DNA of 64,000 nt from CAXBNB01 sp040151475. Lineage in GTDB: Bacteria > Bacteroidota > Bacteroidia > Cytophagales > Cyclobacteriaceae. The notes beneath the pieces are model-generated. The model searched no databases. It saw nothing but the letters and a program-made list of their open reading frames with translations, and was not told the DNA's origin. A program made the translations under genes and the position numbers. Location of the stretch: the NCBI RefSeq assembly GCF_040151475.1, contig NZ_JBDKWG010000137.1, positions 124,001 through 188,000 of the forward strand, in the 5' to 3' direction. Position 1 is the stretch's first letter. The number at the start of each line of letters is the position of its first letter. Positions 1 through 8,771 of the stretch are shown one piece after another.

Positions 1-1666
1 CGCCTACTCCCGTACACATGTGTACAGACTTTGCAAACCCCTCCTCAGCTTTGTATTTAAATACAGGTTTGACTACTTCATCTTTGTATTGAGTACCATA
101 CCTTAGATTGTGTTCAATAGTCTGAGCTTCAAGTACTTTACCCGGATTCATAAGATTGTTTGGGTCAAATAACCTTTTGACCTGCAACAGTGCATTGTAC
201 ACCTGGTCTCCGAAAAAACGCTGATTGTATGCACTCCGAACCAGTCCATCGCCGTGCTCTCCACTCCAGGATCCTCCGTATTCCATCACCAGTTCGAACG
301 TCTCTTCCGTAATATTCTTTAATCTTTCAATATCTTCTGCCTGCCTCAAATCCAAAATTGGACGCACATGAATTACGCCAACACTGGCGTGAGCATACAT
401 AGCTACTTCAGTACCATGTTTTTTACACACTTGAAGTACTCTGTCGATATATTCTGGAAGGTGCTCTGATGGAATACCCGCATCTTCAATAAAAGGCAAT
501 GGCTTCTTATCTCCCTTCATACCAAGCATTAATCCCAACCCTTTTTTCCTCACTACCCAAACATCATCATAAGCTTTACCATCAGGAAACAACGGATATG
601 CATACCCATAATTTCTTGACTTTTGGTCGGCAATCATTGCTTCAGCCCGTTGCTTAACATCCTCTGCCGTATCTCCATAAAATTCCACAATCAAAATAGC
701 AGCAGGATTACCCTCAATAAAGTGACAATGGCGTTTTGTCATCAGATTTTCTCTGCTCAGATCAATGACCACCTTGTCAAGAATCTCCACCGCTGATGGA
801 TTAAACTGAAGCATAGTTTCTACACTACTGATCGCCTCCAACAGTACCGCATAATGCACTACGCATACTGCTTTGAACTTTGGCAATGGTTCCAAATTCA
901 ACTTCAACTCCAAAGAAGTAGCCAGTGTACCTTCACTTCCACAAACTATTTTACTTAGGTTCCATTTGTCTGTATTCACAAATTCATCCAGATTGTATCC
1001 CCCTACTCGCCTCATTACTTTAGGATACCGCTTTGCGATCTCTTCTATGTTGATCTCAATTATTTTTTGAAACTCACTGTAAATTTCACCTTCTCTGCCT
1101 CCATTGACTTTTATGCTTTCTATTTCCGATTTCTCTTTTTCATTAAAATAAACAACTGTACCATCAGCCAAAAGTGCTTTCACTTCAAGTACATGATCTA
1201 CCGTTTTTCCATAGATAATACTTTTTGTACCTGACGAATTGTTCCCAACCATTCCTCCCACATTGGCACGGCTACTGGTAGCAGGATCCGGAGCAAAATG
1301 CAACCCGTATTGAGCCACCACTGCATTCAGATCGTCTCTCGCCATACCCGGCTGAACTCGCACCCATCTTTCCGTTTCGTTTATTTCTACTATCTGGTTC
1401 ATGTATTTGGAAAAATCCAGCACAATAGATGAACCAACAGTCTGTCCGGCCAAACTAGTGCCAGCTCCACGTGGCAAAATTGTAATACCATTTTTACTGG
1501 CAATTTCAACTGCCGAGATCACATCCTCTTCGTCTTTTGGGAAAACGACCACCTTTGGTTTGATCTGATAAATACTGGCGTCAGTAGAGTACATACCCAA
1601 GGTGTAATCATCATCAAGAACTTCACCTTTTACTGTTCTTCTTAATGTTTCGAGAAAATCTGTCAT
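1..1666 (-). CDS. FAD-binding and Fe-S-binding oxidoreductase (GlcD/YdiJ-like), 3' end cut by window edge
   Basis: An open frame runs without a stop from an ATG at 1666 off the left edge, giving 555 visible codons. The N-terminal half has the PCMH-type FAD-binding signature PRGAGTSLAGQ near residue 65 and VGNNSSGTKS further on. A GlcD-like C-terminal FAD-oxidase domain follows, with the motifs GEHGDGLVRS and LFDPNNLMNPGK. The last visible residues, HMCTGVG, match the start of the cysteine-rich 4Fe-4S ferredoxin segment found in the roughly 970-residue YdiJ-type fusion proteins. Members oxidise 2-hydroxy acids such as D-lactate or D-2-hydroxyglutarate and pass electrons on through the Fe-S part. 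The substrate here is unknown. The gene is divergent from the AraC regulator at 1832. I checked most of the frame for stops and saw none. Confidence 0.9.
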   Translation of the reverse strand, partial: MTDFLETLRRTVKGEVLDDDYTLGMYSTDASIYQIKPKVVVFPKDEEDVISAVEIASKNGITILPRGAGTSLAGQTVGSSIVLDFSKYMNQIVEINETERWVRVQPGMARDDLNAVVAQYGLHFAPDPATSSRANVGGMVGNNSSGTKSIIYGKTVDHVLEVKALLADGTVVYFNEKEKSEIESIKVNGGREGEIYSEFQKIIEINIEEIAKRYPKVMRRVGGYNLDEFVNTDKWNLSKIVCGSEGTLATSLELKLNLEPLPKFKAVCVVHYAVLLEAISSVETMLQFNPSAVEILDKVVIDLSRENLMTKRHCHFIEGNPAAILIVEFYGDTAEDVKQRAEAMIADQKSRNYGYAYPLFPDGKAYDDVWVVRKKGLGLMLGMKGDKKPLPFIEDAGIPSEHLPEYIDRVLQVCKKHGTEVAMYAHASVGVIHVRPILDLRQAEDIERLKNITEETFELVMEYGGSWSGEHGDGLVRSAYNQRFFGDQVYNALLQVKRLFDPNNLMNPGKVLEAQTIEHNLRYGTQYKDEVVKPVFKYKAEEGFAKSVHMCTGVG

Positions 1667-1831
1667 AATGTTGTATAGCAATAGTGATCTGCAACCTTGT
1701 CAGGGTTGGTGATATAGCAATCAAATTAACCCATAAGATTTCATCATTACCACTCCTATTTTCTTGCTTAACTATACTATTTAAACTATTTTACAAAACT
1801 CAATTAGCTATAATAGTTTATATAATATAGA

Positions 1832-2659
1832 ATGGAGCCATTGTACCAAAAAGTAGAAATAGATGAAAGTGCTTCTTTCTTTATGAAAGACACCTTCAAT
1901 CCACTATTTCATTTTCATCCGGAATACGAGTTGATCTTGTTCAGAGAGGGTACAGGAAGAGGGATCATCGGAGATAAAACCACATCTTATGAACATTGTA
2001 GTTTTTTCATGCTCGGACCAAATTTACCACATTGCTTTACCAGCGATCACAATGATGAAAACAAAGCTTATGTTATTCAATTGAATGGTGATATTCTGGA
2101 TAAAATCGTTAACAATATTCCAGAAACAAAGTCAATTCATATTTTGCTGGAAAAAGCAAAATATGGTTTAAAATTTTACGACGAGATAGGCCTGAAAAAT
2201 CACGACAAATTCAAACAGATGTTTGAATTGAAACCATTTGAAAGACTCATTACCATTTTGTCTGTTTTAAATGAATTGTCAAAAACCACCAATCTGGAAT
2301 TGTTGACTTCTCCCGGTTCTCAACCAAAAATAAACCTCAAGGAATACCAACGTATCAACACCATTTATGAATTTGTTTTTGAGAATTTTAAACATCAAAT
2401 AAAGCTGGCCGAAGTATCCAGCCTACTTAATATGACTGAAATTGCTTTTTGTCGTTATTTCAAGAAAATAACACGACGCACATTCATCACTTATTTGAAT
2501 GAATATAGAATTGGCCATGCCTGCAAACTTTTGTCCACTACGGACAAAAGTGTTTCTGAAATTGCATTTGATTCGGGTTATGAGAGTATTGCCAATTTCA
2601 ACAAGCAGTTTAGAAAATACACAGGAATCAATCCCAGAAAGTATCAGGATAAATTCTAG
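1832..2659 (+). CDS. AraC-family transcriptional regulator with N-terminal cupin
   Basis: This 275-residue protein has an N-terminal cupin-like sensor (FHFHPEYELILF near residue 26, then a second histidine-containing strand NLPHCFTSD) and a C-terminal AraC-type DNA-binding domain of about 100 residues. The second helix-turn-helix is clear in SVSEIAFDSGYESIANFNKQF, followed by the typical GINPRKY ending. Such proteins bind a small carbohydrate or metabolite and activate nearby operons. It is divergent from the FAD oxidoreductase and convergent with the creatininase-family gene, with only 6 bp between the stop codons. A plausible target is either of these or the xylose locus beyond. The effector cannot be told from sequence. 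Confidence 0.9.
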   Translation: MEPLYQKVEIDESASFFMKDTFNPLFHFHPEYELILFREGTGRGIIGDKTTSYEHCSFFMLGPNLPHCFTSDHNDENKAYVIQLNGDILDKIVNNIPETKSIHILLEKAKYGLKFYDEIGLKNHDKFKQMFELKPFERLITILSVLNELSKTTNLELLTSPGSQPKINLKEYQRINTIYEFVFENFKHQIKLAEVSSLLNMTEIAFCRYFKKITRRTFITYLNEYRIGHACKLLSTTDKSVSEIAFDSGYESIANFNKQFRKYTGINPRKYQDKF

Positions 2660-2665
2660 TACCAG

Positions 2666-3436
2666 TTAGTCACCATACATATTATCTAAGTCTGCAGCTG
2701 CCAATTCCACCAAAAAGTCTCCAATTTCGTCAGTAACCATTTTCAGGTATTTTTCTCCCTTTTCTTTGGTCGCCAAAGCAGGATTGCCAACTCCGGTATC
2801 TTTTGTGACAGAAGTCCACTGTCGCTGAGCAGTTACCCAACCTTCTTTCAACCCCCTGATTTTAAACTTTCTTTCCGCACCATCACCTGCTTCAGAAAGA
2901 GGCAATACCAAATCCGGTCGAATATGCATTACTGCACTGGTTTCCAATTCTCCTGCGTGATCTCCCGGCTCATCAAATACAGTATGCGGATCAAAAGACC
3001 TCCACCAATCCAGCGTGCATACAAACACATCCGGATATTCAATATGCAACTCACGGATCATTTGTTTGAAATTATTTCCACCATGCCCATTCAAAATCAA
3101 CAATTTATTCACCTTATGCCTGGAAAGGACATCTACCACGTCTTTCAAGATGGCATATTGTGTACTTGGATTCATATTCATGCACAAATCAACATCCAAT
3201 TGACCTGTATTTACCCCAAAAGGAATGATAGGCAATACAATCGTTTTTGCTCCTTTTGCCCAGGCCTTCCCTGCCGATTCTGCTGACACATATTCCGCCT
3301 GATAGTTATCGGTAGCATAAGGCAAATGGTAGTTGTGCGCCTCTGTAGCTCCCCAAGGCAGAATCGCCACTTTATAATCCTGACTTTTTACATTTTTCCA
3401 ATTTGTTTCAGCCAGTATATAAGGTCTCTGTTCCAT
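2666..3436 (-). CDS. creatininase-family amidohydrolase
   Basis: The protein of 256 residues (from the ATG at 3436) carries creatininase-family metal ligands: WGATEAHNYHLPYATD near the N-terminus, LLILNGHGGNN in the middle and DHAGELETS later. These supply the His, Asp and Glu residues for a two-metal site. A GTG 39 bases further upstream would extend the frame by 13 residues, but the ATG gives the usual family N-terminus. Members hydrolyse creatinine, formamido-pyrimidines or related cyclic amides, and many in environmental Bacteroidota have no proven substrate. It is divergent from the xylulokinase-regulator fusion, and the shared spacer holds the inverted and direct repeats described separately. 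No signal peptide is visible, so the enzyme is probably cytoplasmic. Confidence 0.85.
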   Translation of the reverse strand: MEQRPYILAETNWKNVKSQDYKVAILPWGATEAHNYHLPYATDNYQAEYVSAESAGKAWAKGAKTIVLPIIPFGVNTGQLDVDLCMNMNPSTQYAILKDVVDVLSRHKVNKLLILNGHGGNNFKQMIRELHIEYPDVFVCTLDWWRSFDPHTVFDEPGDHAGELETSAVMHIRPDLVLPLSEAGDGAERKFKIRGLKEGWVTAQRQWTSVTKDTGVGNPALATKEKGEKYLKMVTDEIGDFLVELAAADLDNMYGD

Positions 3437-3555
3437 AGTATTATTTTTATCAGTTGAAATTATCGACAAAATCACAAACGAAATTAACCATTCTATTCAT
3501 CTTTTTTATAAAGAAGGCAAACTCAAAAACACCATTCTTAGGCACGTAATTTTAT

Positions 3556-3570
3556 GACGTAGATTTTGAC
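3556..3570. promoter_or_regulatory. upstream copy of GACGTAG(m)TTTGAC direct repeat
   Basis: GACGTAGATTTTGAC here is nearly repeated as GACGTAGCTTTGAC at 3652-3665, which overlaps the predicted promoter of the kinase fusion. It lies in the divergent spacer, 120 bp upstream of the creatininase start. It may be an auxiliary operator; this is inference. Confidence 0.4.
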
Positions 3571-3619
3571 AGCAATAATGAGGAGTAAAATCTTCATTTT
3601 GGAAAACACCTGCTATTTC

Positions 3620-3669
3620 ACACGTCAAAAATTTAACAAAGAAATAAAAACGACGTAGCTTTGACGTGT
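3620..3669. promoter_or_regulatory. putative operator: perfect 10-bp inverted repeat bracketing a promoter
   Basis: ACACGTCAAA at 3620-3629 is the exact reverse complement of TTTGACGTGT at 3660-3669. The arms are 40 bp apart, about four helical turns. They enclose the predicted -33/-7 region of the kinase-HTH gene, with the downstream arm overlapping the -7 box. This layout suits a dimeric or looping regulator, possibly the fusion protein itself acting on its own gene. Confidence 0.55.
3632..3663 (+). promoter_or_regulatory. predicted Bacteroidota-type promoter of the xylulokinase-HTH gene
   Basis: TAGCTTTG at 3656-3663 matches the Bacteroidota -7 consensus TAnnTTTG exactly. A weak -33 box (TTTAA at 3632) lies about 20 bases upstream. 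The implied start of transcription, near 3670, is about 16 bases before the ATG at 3686, so the leader would be very short. Confidence 0.5.
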
Positions 3670-3685
3670 TTATACAAATTCAACT

Positions 3686-5668
3686 ATGTATTTATTAGGA
3701 TATGATATTGGAAGCTCATCTATCAAAGTAGCATTGGTCAATGCTGACACTCGTGAGACTGTTGATTTGGTGCATTATCCTGAGAATGATTTTGATATTA
3801 TAGCACGGCAAAGTGGATGGGCCGAGCAACAACCTGAGCTTTGGTGGCAGGATCTCTGTATTGCTACCAGAAAAATCATTAAGAAAAACGACATCAACCC
3901 GTCTGACATCAAAAGCATTGGCGTAGCATACCAAATGCACGGGCTGGTTTTGATAGACAAAGACCAACAGGTACTCAGGCCTGCAATTATCTGGTGCGAC
4001 AGCCGGGCGGTTTCTATTGGACAAAAAGCATTCAACGATTTGGGGCAGGCAGAATGTCTGGAAAACTACCTCAATTCTCCCGGAAACTTCACCGCATCCA
4101 AACTGAAATGGGTAAAAGACAATGAACCAGATATCTATGACAAAATATATAAAATACTGCTTCCAGGTGATTTCATCGCCATGAAATTTACCGACGAAGT
4201 ACACACCACTATTTCTGGACTATCCGAAGGCATTTTTTGGGATTTTAAGAAAAAATGTATTGCAAAGAATGTTCTCGACTACTATGAGCTAACCGAAGAC
4301 CACTTACCTGATGTGGTTCCTACTTTTTCAATACAAGGAAAAGTAACTCAGAAATCCGCAGAAAGAACCGGGCTCATCCCGGGAATTCCGGTGACCTACC
4401 GGGCGGGAGACCAACCCAACAATGCCTTGAGCCTGAATGTCTTAAATCCTGGAGAAATTGCGGCAACCAGCGGTACATCAGGCGTGGTATATGGAATAGT
4501 TGACAGGCCAATTTACGACATCAAATCGAGAGTGAATGCGTTTGCTCACATCAATTATGAAGAGAATTACGATCGAATTGGTGTGCTGCTTTGTCTGAAC
4601 GGTGCAGGGATACAATATGGCTGGATGAAAAGCCAGATCGCATTAAGCGGGCGTCACTATGACGATATGGAAAGGATGGCTAAATCTGTTCCAATAGGAG
4701 CTGATGGCTTGTGCGTGCTTCCTTTCGGAAATGGTGCTGAAAGAATGTTTGACAACAGAAACATACATTCTCATATACTAAACCTGGATTTCAACAGGCA
4801 CACACGAGCCCATATTTACAGAGGTGCGTTGGAAGGTGTGGCTTACTCATTTGCACATGGAGTGTATCTACTTAAGGAAATGGGTCTGGATGTTGACGTC
4901 ATGAGGGTAGGAAATGACAACATGTTTCGATCAGAAGTATTTTCGATGACCATTGCCACTCTATTGGATTGTCATATTGAGGTGGTAGATACTACAGGGG
5001 CAGTTGGTGCAGCACTTGCCTCCGGAGTGGCTACCAAACAATACGACACATTGGAAGATGCTCTTTCCGGTGTAAGTCCAATGATGATTCATGAACCCAG
5101 GCTCAATCAGGCACAATGCAACCAGGCATACAGCTATTGGTTGTCTTCTTTGGACAAAACCTTGTATGAAATTCCATCCAGAGGGAATCGGCCAGAAGTA
5201 TTGAAAGCCAAAAATATGGATCTGAAAAAAGAGGTTGATGACAAAAACAAAGCACTGGCTGCATCAAAAATGCAATTGATGGGCAAAGATGATTTTTTGC
5301 TGGAAATCAAAAGTTCGTTATCCGACTTAGGCAGTTCTTTTAACGAAGAAGAAAAAATAAAAAAGCTCAACAAGCTTATTACAAAAATTGAAAATAACCT
5401 CAGTGGCAATAAAGAATGGAAAGCGTTTGAAAATCAATTTGATTTGTTACACAGTGATTTTTTCAAAAAACTTAAAAGCGACTATCCCAAATTATCCATA
5501 GCTGAAGCCAAATTATGTATGCTTTTAAAAATGAAATTATCTACCAAGGAAATAGCCAGCCAACTGAATCTTTCCGTAAGAGGTGTGGAAACTCGTCGGT
5601 ACAGATTAAGGAAAAAATTGCAATTGAACAAAGACCAGATTTTGGAGGAATTATTAGATCGACTTTAA
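3686..5668 (+). CDS. xylulokinase-like FGGY kinase fused to coiled coil and LuxR-type HTH
   Basis: The 660-residue protein has three parts. Residues 1-495 are a full FGGY carbohydrate kinase very like the next gene: GYDIGSSSIKVALV for phosphate binding, MHGLVLIDKDQQVLRP, IIWCDSRA, the catalytic-aspartate motif AGDQPNN, and ATSGTSGVVYG. Residues 505-600 are charged and likely coiled coil. Residues 604-650 are a LuxR-type helix-turn-helix (LSTKEIASQLNLSVRGVETR, then RYRLRKKL), the output module that Bacteroidota usually attach to propeller or TPR sensors. The extension begins where the stand-alone paralog stops. I infer a regulator that senses xylulose, and perhaps ATP, through its kinase domain and controls the xylose locus. 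Key kinase residues look intact, so it may also be enzymatically active. Confidence 0.88.
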   Translation: MYLLGYDIGSSSIKVALVNADTRETVDLVHYPENDFDIIARQSGWAEQQPELWWQDLCIATRKIIKKNDINPSDIKSIGVAYQMHGLVLIDKDQQVLRPAIIWCDSRAVSIGQKAFNDLGQAECLENYLNSPGNFTASKLKWVKDNEPDIYDKIYKILLPGDFIAMKFTDEVHTTISGLSEGIFWDFKKKCIAKNVLDYYELTEDHLPDVVPTFSIQGKVTQKSAERTGLIPGIPVTYRAGDQPNNALSLNVLNPGEIAATSGTSGVVYGIVDRPIYDIKSRVNAFAHINYEENYDRIGVLLCLNGAGIQYGWMKSQIALSGRHYDDMERMAKSVPIGADGLCVLPFGNGAERMFDNRNIHSHILNLDFNRHTRAHIYRGALEGVAYSFAHGVYLLKEMGLDVDVMRVGNDNMFRSEVFSMTIATLLDCHIEVVDTTGAVGAALASGVATKQYDTLEDALSGVSPMMIHEPRLNQAQCNQAYSYWLSSLDKTLYEIPSRGNRPEVLKAKNMDLKKEVDDKNKALAASKMQLMGKDDFLLEIKSSLSDLGSSFNEEEKIKKLNKLITKIENNLSGNKEWKAFENQFDLLHSDFFKKLKSDYPKLSIAEAKLCMLLKMKLSTKEIASQLNLSVRGVETRRYRLRKKLQLNKDQILEELLDRL

Positions 5669-5827
5669 AAATAATAATTTTAACCCCTGACGTATCAATG
5701 AATATATGTGAAGAAGGATTGAAGTACTTAGTTTTCAATAACACAAAGTGATAAGAATTTTCTTTGTTCTCTCAATTGAATAACTTTTTGACCAAACATA
5801 ATTAACCTACAACCAGAATAAATAAAA

Positions 5828-7312
5828 ATGTATTTAATAGGATATGATATCGGCAGTTCATCTATCAAAGCCGCATTGGTAGATGGTGCTACGGGAAAGA
5901 CACTGGGCATTGCTCAATATCCCGAAACGGAAATGGATATTATTTCCACCCAGCAGGGATGGGCAGAGCAGCAACCGGAGCTTTGGTGGAAAAACGCACA
6001 ACATGCCACTGAAAAATTACTAAAAGAATGCTCAATCAACGCTGGAGATATAAAAGGAATAGGCATTTCTTACCAAATGCATGGGCTTGTGTTAGTCGAT
6101 AAAGACCATCAGGTTTTACGCCCCTCCATTATATGGTGCGACAGTCGTGCTGTAGAAATTGGCAACCAATCGTTCAAAGAAATAGGAGAAGAAAAGTGTC
6201 TGAAGCACTTACTCAATTCTCCTGGAAATTTCACTGCATCCAAATTGAAATGGGTGAAAGACAATGAACCGGCACTCTATGAAAGAATTCATAAAATCAT
6301 GCTGCCGGGAGATTACATTGCCCTTAAAATGACAGGTGAGGCTAAAACCACCATATCAGGATTGTCAGAAGGAATGTTCTGGGATTTTGAAGAAAACGGT
6401 GTGGCCGAATTTCTTACGGAACATTATGGCATACACACCGATTTAATTCCGGAGATCGTGCCCACCTTTTCTGATCAAGGCAAGTTGAGTGCTGATGCAG
6501 CAAATTTCTTAGGATTGACAAGTGGCATCCCTGTAGGGTACAGAGCAGGCGATCAACCCAACAATGCCATGTCTTTGAATGTATTGAATCCTGGCGAAAT
6601 TGCCGCTACGGGAGGAACTTCCGGCGTTGTTTACGGAGTGGTGGACAAACCATTTATTGATGACAAAACCAGGGTAAATTCCTTTGCACATGTCAATTAC
6701 ACTAAGGAAAACCCAAGAATCGGTGTATTGCTCTGCGTGAATGGTGCTGGCATTCAATACAGCTGGATGAGACAAATGCTCGCCTCGGATAAGGTTTCTT
6801 ATAACGATATGGAAAGGATGATTTCCTCTGTGGAAGTGAATTCTGATGGATTGAGGATAATACCATTTGGCAATGGTGCTGAAAGAGTGCTCCAAAACAA
6901 AGATACAGGAGGTCATATCATCAACATACAATTCAACAGACACAGTAAAGCACATTTTTACAGGGCTGCATTGGAAGGCATTGCGTATTCATTCATTTAC
7001 GGCGTACACATAATGAAATCGCTGGGATTGAATACCAACGTAATGCGGGTAGGCAATGACAACCTGTTCCAATCCAATGTATTCTCCACAACCATTGCCA
7101 CCATACTTGATTGTGAAATAGAAATGATAGAAACTACAGGTGCTGTAGGCGCTGCAAAAGCAGCAGGGATTGCAGCAAATATATATGCTACCCCGGAAGA
7201 AGCTTTTAAGGATGTTGCAGTAATAAAATCCTACCAATCTGTTGGACAAGCAGAAGTATATAAAAACGGTTATGAAATCTGGAAATCTGATTTAGAAAAA
7301 ATTTTAAAATAA
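5828..7312 (+). CDS. xylB: xylulokinase
   Basis: This is a 494-residue FGGY-family kinase of normal length. It shows the N-terminal phosphate-binding loop GYDIGSSSIKAAL, MHGLVLVDKDHQVLRP, the catalytic-base motif AGDQPNN, ATGGTSGVVYG and the C-terminal nucleotide-binding ETTGAVGAA. It phosphorylates D-xylulose to xylulose 5-phosphate in the cytoplasm for entry into the pentose phosphate pathway. The start ATG is fixed by near-identity with the paralog just upstream, of which it appears to be a tandem duplicate lacking the HTH extension. Xylose isomerase follows after 23 bases, so the two are probably co-transcribed. A TGACGTA half-site at 5688-5695 in the leader resembles the operator halves upstream of the first copy. 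Confidence 0.93.
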   Translation: MYLIGYDIGSSSIKAALVDGATGKTLGIAQYPETEMDIISTQQGWAEQQPELWWKNAQHATEKLLKECSINAGDIKGIGISYQMHGLVLVDKDHQVLRPSIIWCDSRAVEIGNQSFKEIGEEKCLKHLLNSPGNFTASKLKWVKDNEPALYERIHKIMLPGDYIALKMTGEAKTTISGLSEGMFWDFEENGVAEFLTEHYGIHTDLIPEIVPTFSDQGKLSADAANFLGLTSGIPVGYRAGDQPNNAMSLNVLNPGEIAATGGTSGVVYGVVDKPFIDDKTRVNSFAHVNYTKENPRIGVLLCVNGAGIQYSWMRQMLASDKVSYNDMERMISSVEVNSDGLRIIPFGNGAERVLQNKDTGGHIINIQFNRHSKAHFYRAALEGIAYSFIYGVHIMKSLGLNTNVMRVGNDNLFQSNVFSTTIATILDCEIEMIETTGAVGAAKAAGIAANIYATPEEAFKDVAVIKSYQSVGQAEVYKNGYEIWKSDLEKILK

Positions 7313-7335
7313 AAAGACTTTAAACAATACGCATC

Positions 7336-8673
7336 ATGGAAAAAATAAACATTGTAACAGGAGACAAAGAATTTTTCGAAGGAATAGGAAAAATACAATA
7401 CGAAGGAAGAGGATCGGACAACCCTCTAGCTTTTAAATTTTATGACGAAAACAAAGTAGTAGGCGGCAAAACGATGAAAGATCATTTCAGGTTTGCAACA
7501 GCCTATTGGCACACCTTCTGTGGCACTGGTGCTGATCCATTTGGTCCAGGCACTAAAGTGTTTCCATGGGATGCCAGCAGCAATGTCCTGGATGCAGCCA
7601 AAGATAAAATGGATGCCGCTTTTGAATTCATCACCAAAATAGGAATGCCCTACTACTGCTTTCATGATTTTGACCTGATCCAGGAAGGAGCTACACTCAA
7701 AGAATCAACTGAGCGACTGGAGAAAATCACGGACTATGCACAGGAAAAGCAAAAAGCTTCAGGCGTGAAACTCCTTTGGGGAACAGCCAATGCCTTTTCA
7801 AACCCACGCTACATGAATGGTGCGGCTACCAACCCTGATTTTGATATAGTGGCTTATGCCGGGGCACAGATTAAAAATGCGTTGGATGCCACCATCAAAC
7901 TAGGTGGTGAAAATTATGTATTCTGGGGAGGACGTGAAGGCTATATGTCTTTACTCAACACCAATATGAAAAAAGAATTGGAGCATCTGGCTACATTCCT
8001 CCACATGGCAAAAGACTATGCCCGAGCTCAGGGATTTAAGGGCAACTTTTTCATTGAACCAAAACCAATGGAGCCAAGCAAGCACCAGTATGACTTTGAT
8101 TCTGCAACGGTAATCGCATTCTTAAGAGAATATGATTTGATGGACGATTTCAAGCTAAATATAGAAGTAAACCATGCGACGCTTGCTCAACACACATTTG
8201 CTCACGAACTGCAAGTAGCTTCTGATGCCGGATTGCTTGGGAGTATAGATGCCAACCGCGGAGACTATCAAAATGGCTGGGATACTGACCAGTTCCCTGT
8301 AGATATCTATGAAGTAACTGAAGCCATGTTGGTAATCCTAGAAGGTGGTGGACTACAAGGTGGTGGCGTCAACTTTGATGCTAAAACAAGGAGAAACTCA
8401 ACCGATCTGGTTGACATTTTCTATGCGCACATCGGAGGGATGGATATTTTTGCCCGTGCATTGCTTACTGCTCACGATATATTAGAAAATTCTAATTACA
8501 CCAACTTGAGAAAAGCACGGTACAGTTCGTTCAACACCATCCAGGGAAAAGAGTTTGAATCTGGCAAAATGGACCTGGCTACTCTGGCAGAGATTGCCCA
8601 TAAAAATGGAGAACCAAAATTGAGAAGTGGCCAGCAGGAATTGTTCGAAAATATCCTGAACAACCATATTTAA
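7336..8673 (+). CDS. xylA: xylose isomerase
   Basis: The 445-residue protein has the hallmark xylose isomerase motifs: the histidine-containing YYCFHDFDLIQEG, FWGGREGYMSLLNT, the metal-site FIEPKPMEPSKHQYD, NIEVNHATLAQHTFAHEL, and IDANRGD with GWDTDQFP. The length is that of the longer class II enzymes. It interconverts D-xylose and D-xylulose with divalent metal in the cytoplasm. It lies 23 bases behind xylB and is followed by a strong hairpin terminator, so the xylB-xylA transcript likely ends here and the following gene is a separate unit. Confidence 0.97.
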   Translation: MEKINIVTGDKEFFEGIGKIQYEGRGSDNPLAFKFYDENKVVGGKTMKDHFRFATAYWHTFCGTGADPFGPGTKVFPWDASSNVLDAAKDKMDAAFEFITKIGMPYYCFHDFDLIQEGATLKESTERLEKITDYAQEKQKASGVKLLWGTANAFSNPRYMNGAATNPDFDIVAYAGAQIKNALDATIKLGGENYVFWGGREGYMSLLNTNMKKELEHLATFLHMAKDYARAQGFKGNFFIEPKPMEPSKHQYDFDSATVIAFLREYDLMDDFKLNIEVNHATLAQHTFAHELQVASDAGLLGSIDANRGDYQNGWDTDQFPVDIYEVTEAMLVILEGGGLQGGGVNFDAKTRRNSTDLVDIFYAHIGGMDIFARALLTAHDILENSNYTNLRKARYSSFNTIQGKEFESGKMDLATLAEIAHKNGEPKLRSGQQELFENILNNHI

Positions 8674-8693
8674 AAACAAAAGTTTGTAAATTG

Positions 8694-8726
8694 AAAAATC
8701 CACCGTCTTTGATGATGGATTTTTTG
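8694..8726 (+). terminator. intrinsic terminator after xylA
   Basis: AAAATCCACCGTC, a short TTT loop, then GATGATGGATTTTTT form a hairpin of about eight A/T- and C/G-paired bases plus a partly paired top, ending in a T run. It begins about 20 bases after the xylA stop. Confidence 0.7.
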
Positions 8727-8771
8727 GTTTATTCTGGATTATGGTAAATTGTTATATAGCATTAAGCCTAC

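Noticed and set aside
873..1070. 65-residue frame on the + strand
   Set aside because: It lies wholly inside the long FAD oxidoreductase frame on the other strand and shows no family features.
5515..5751. 78-residue frame overlapping the end of the kinase-HTH gene
   Set aside because: A possible sign of a frameshift, but the main frame encodes a complete HTH with its normal ending, so no frameshift is needed.
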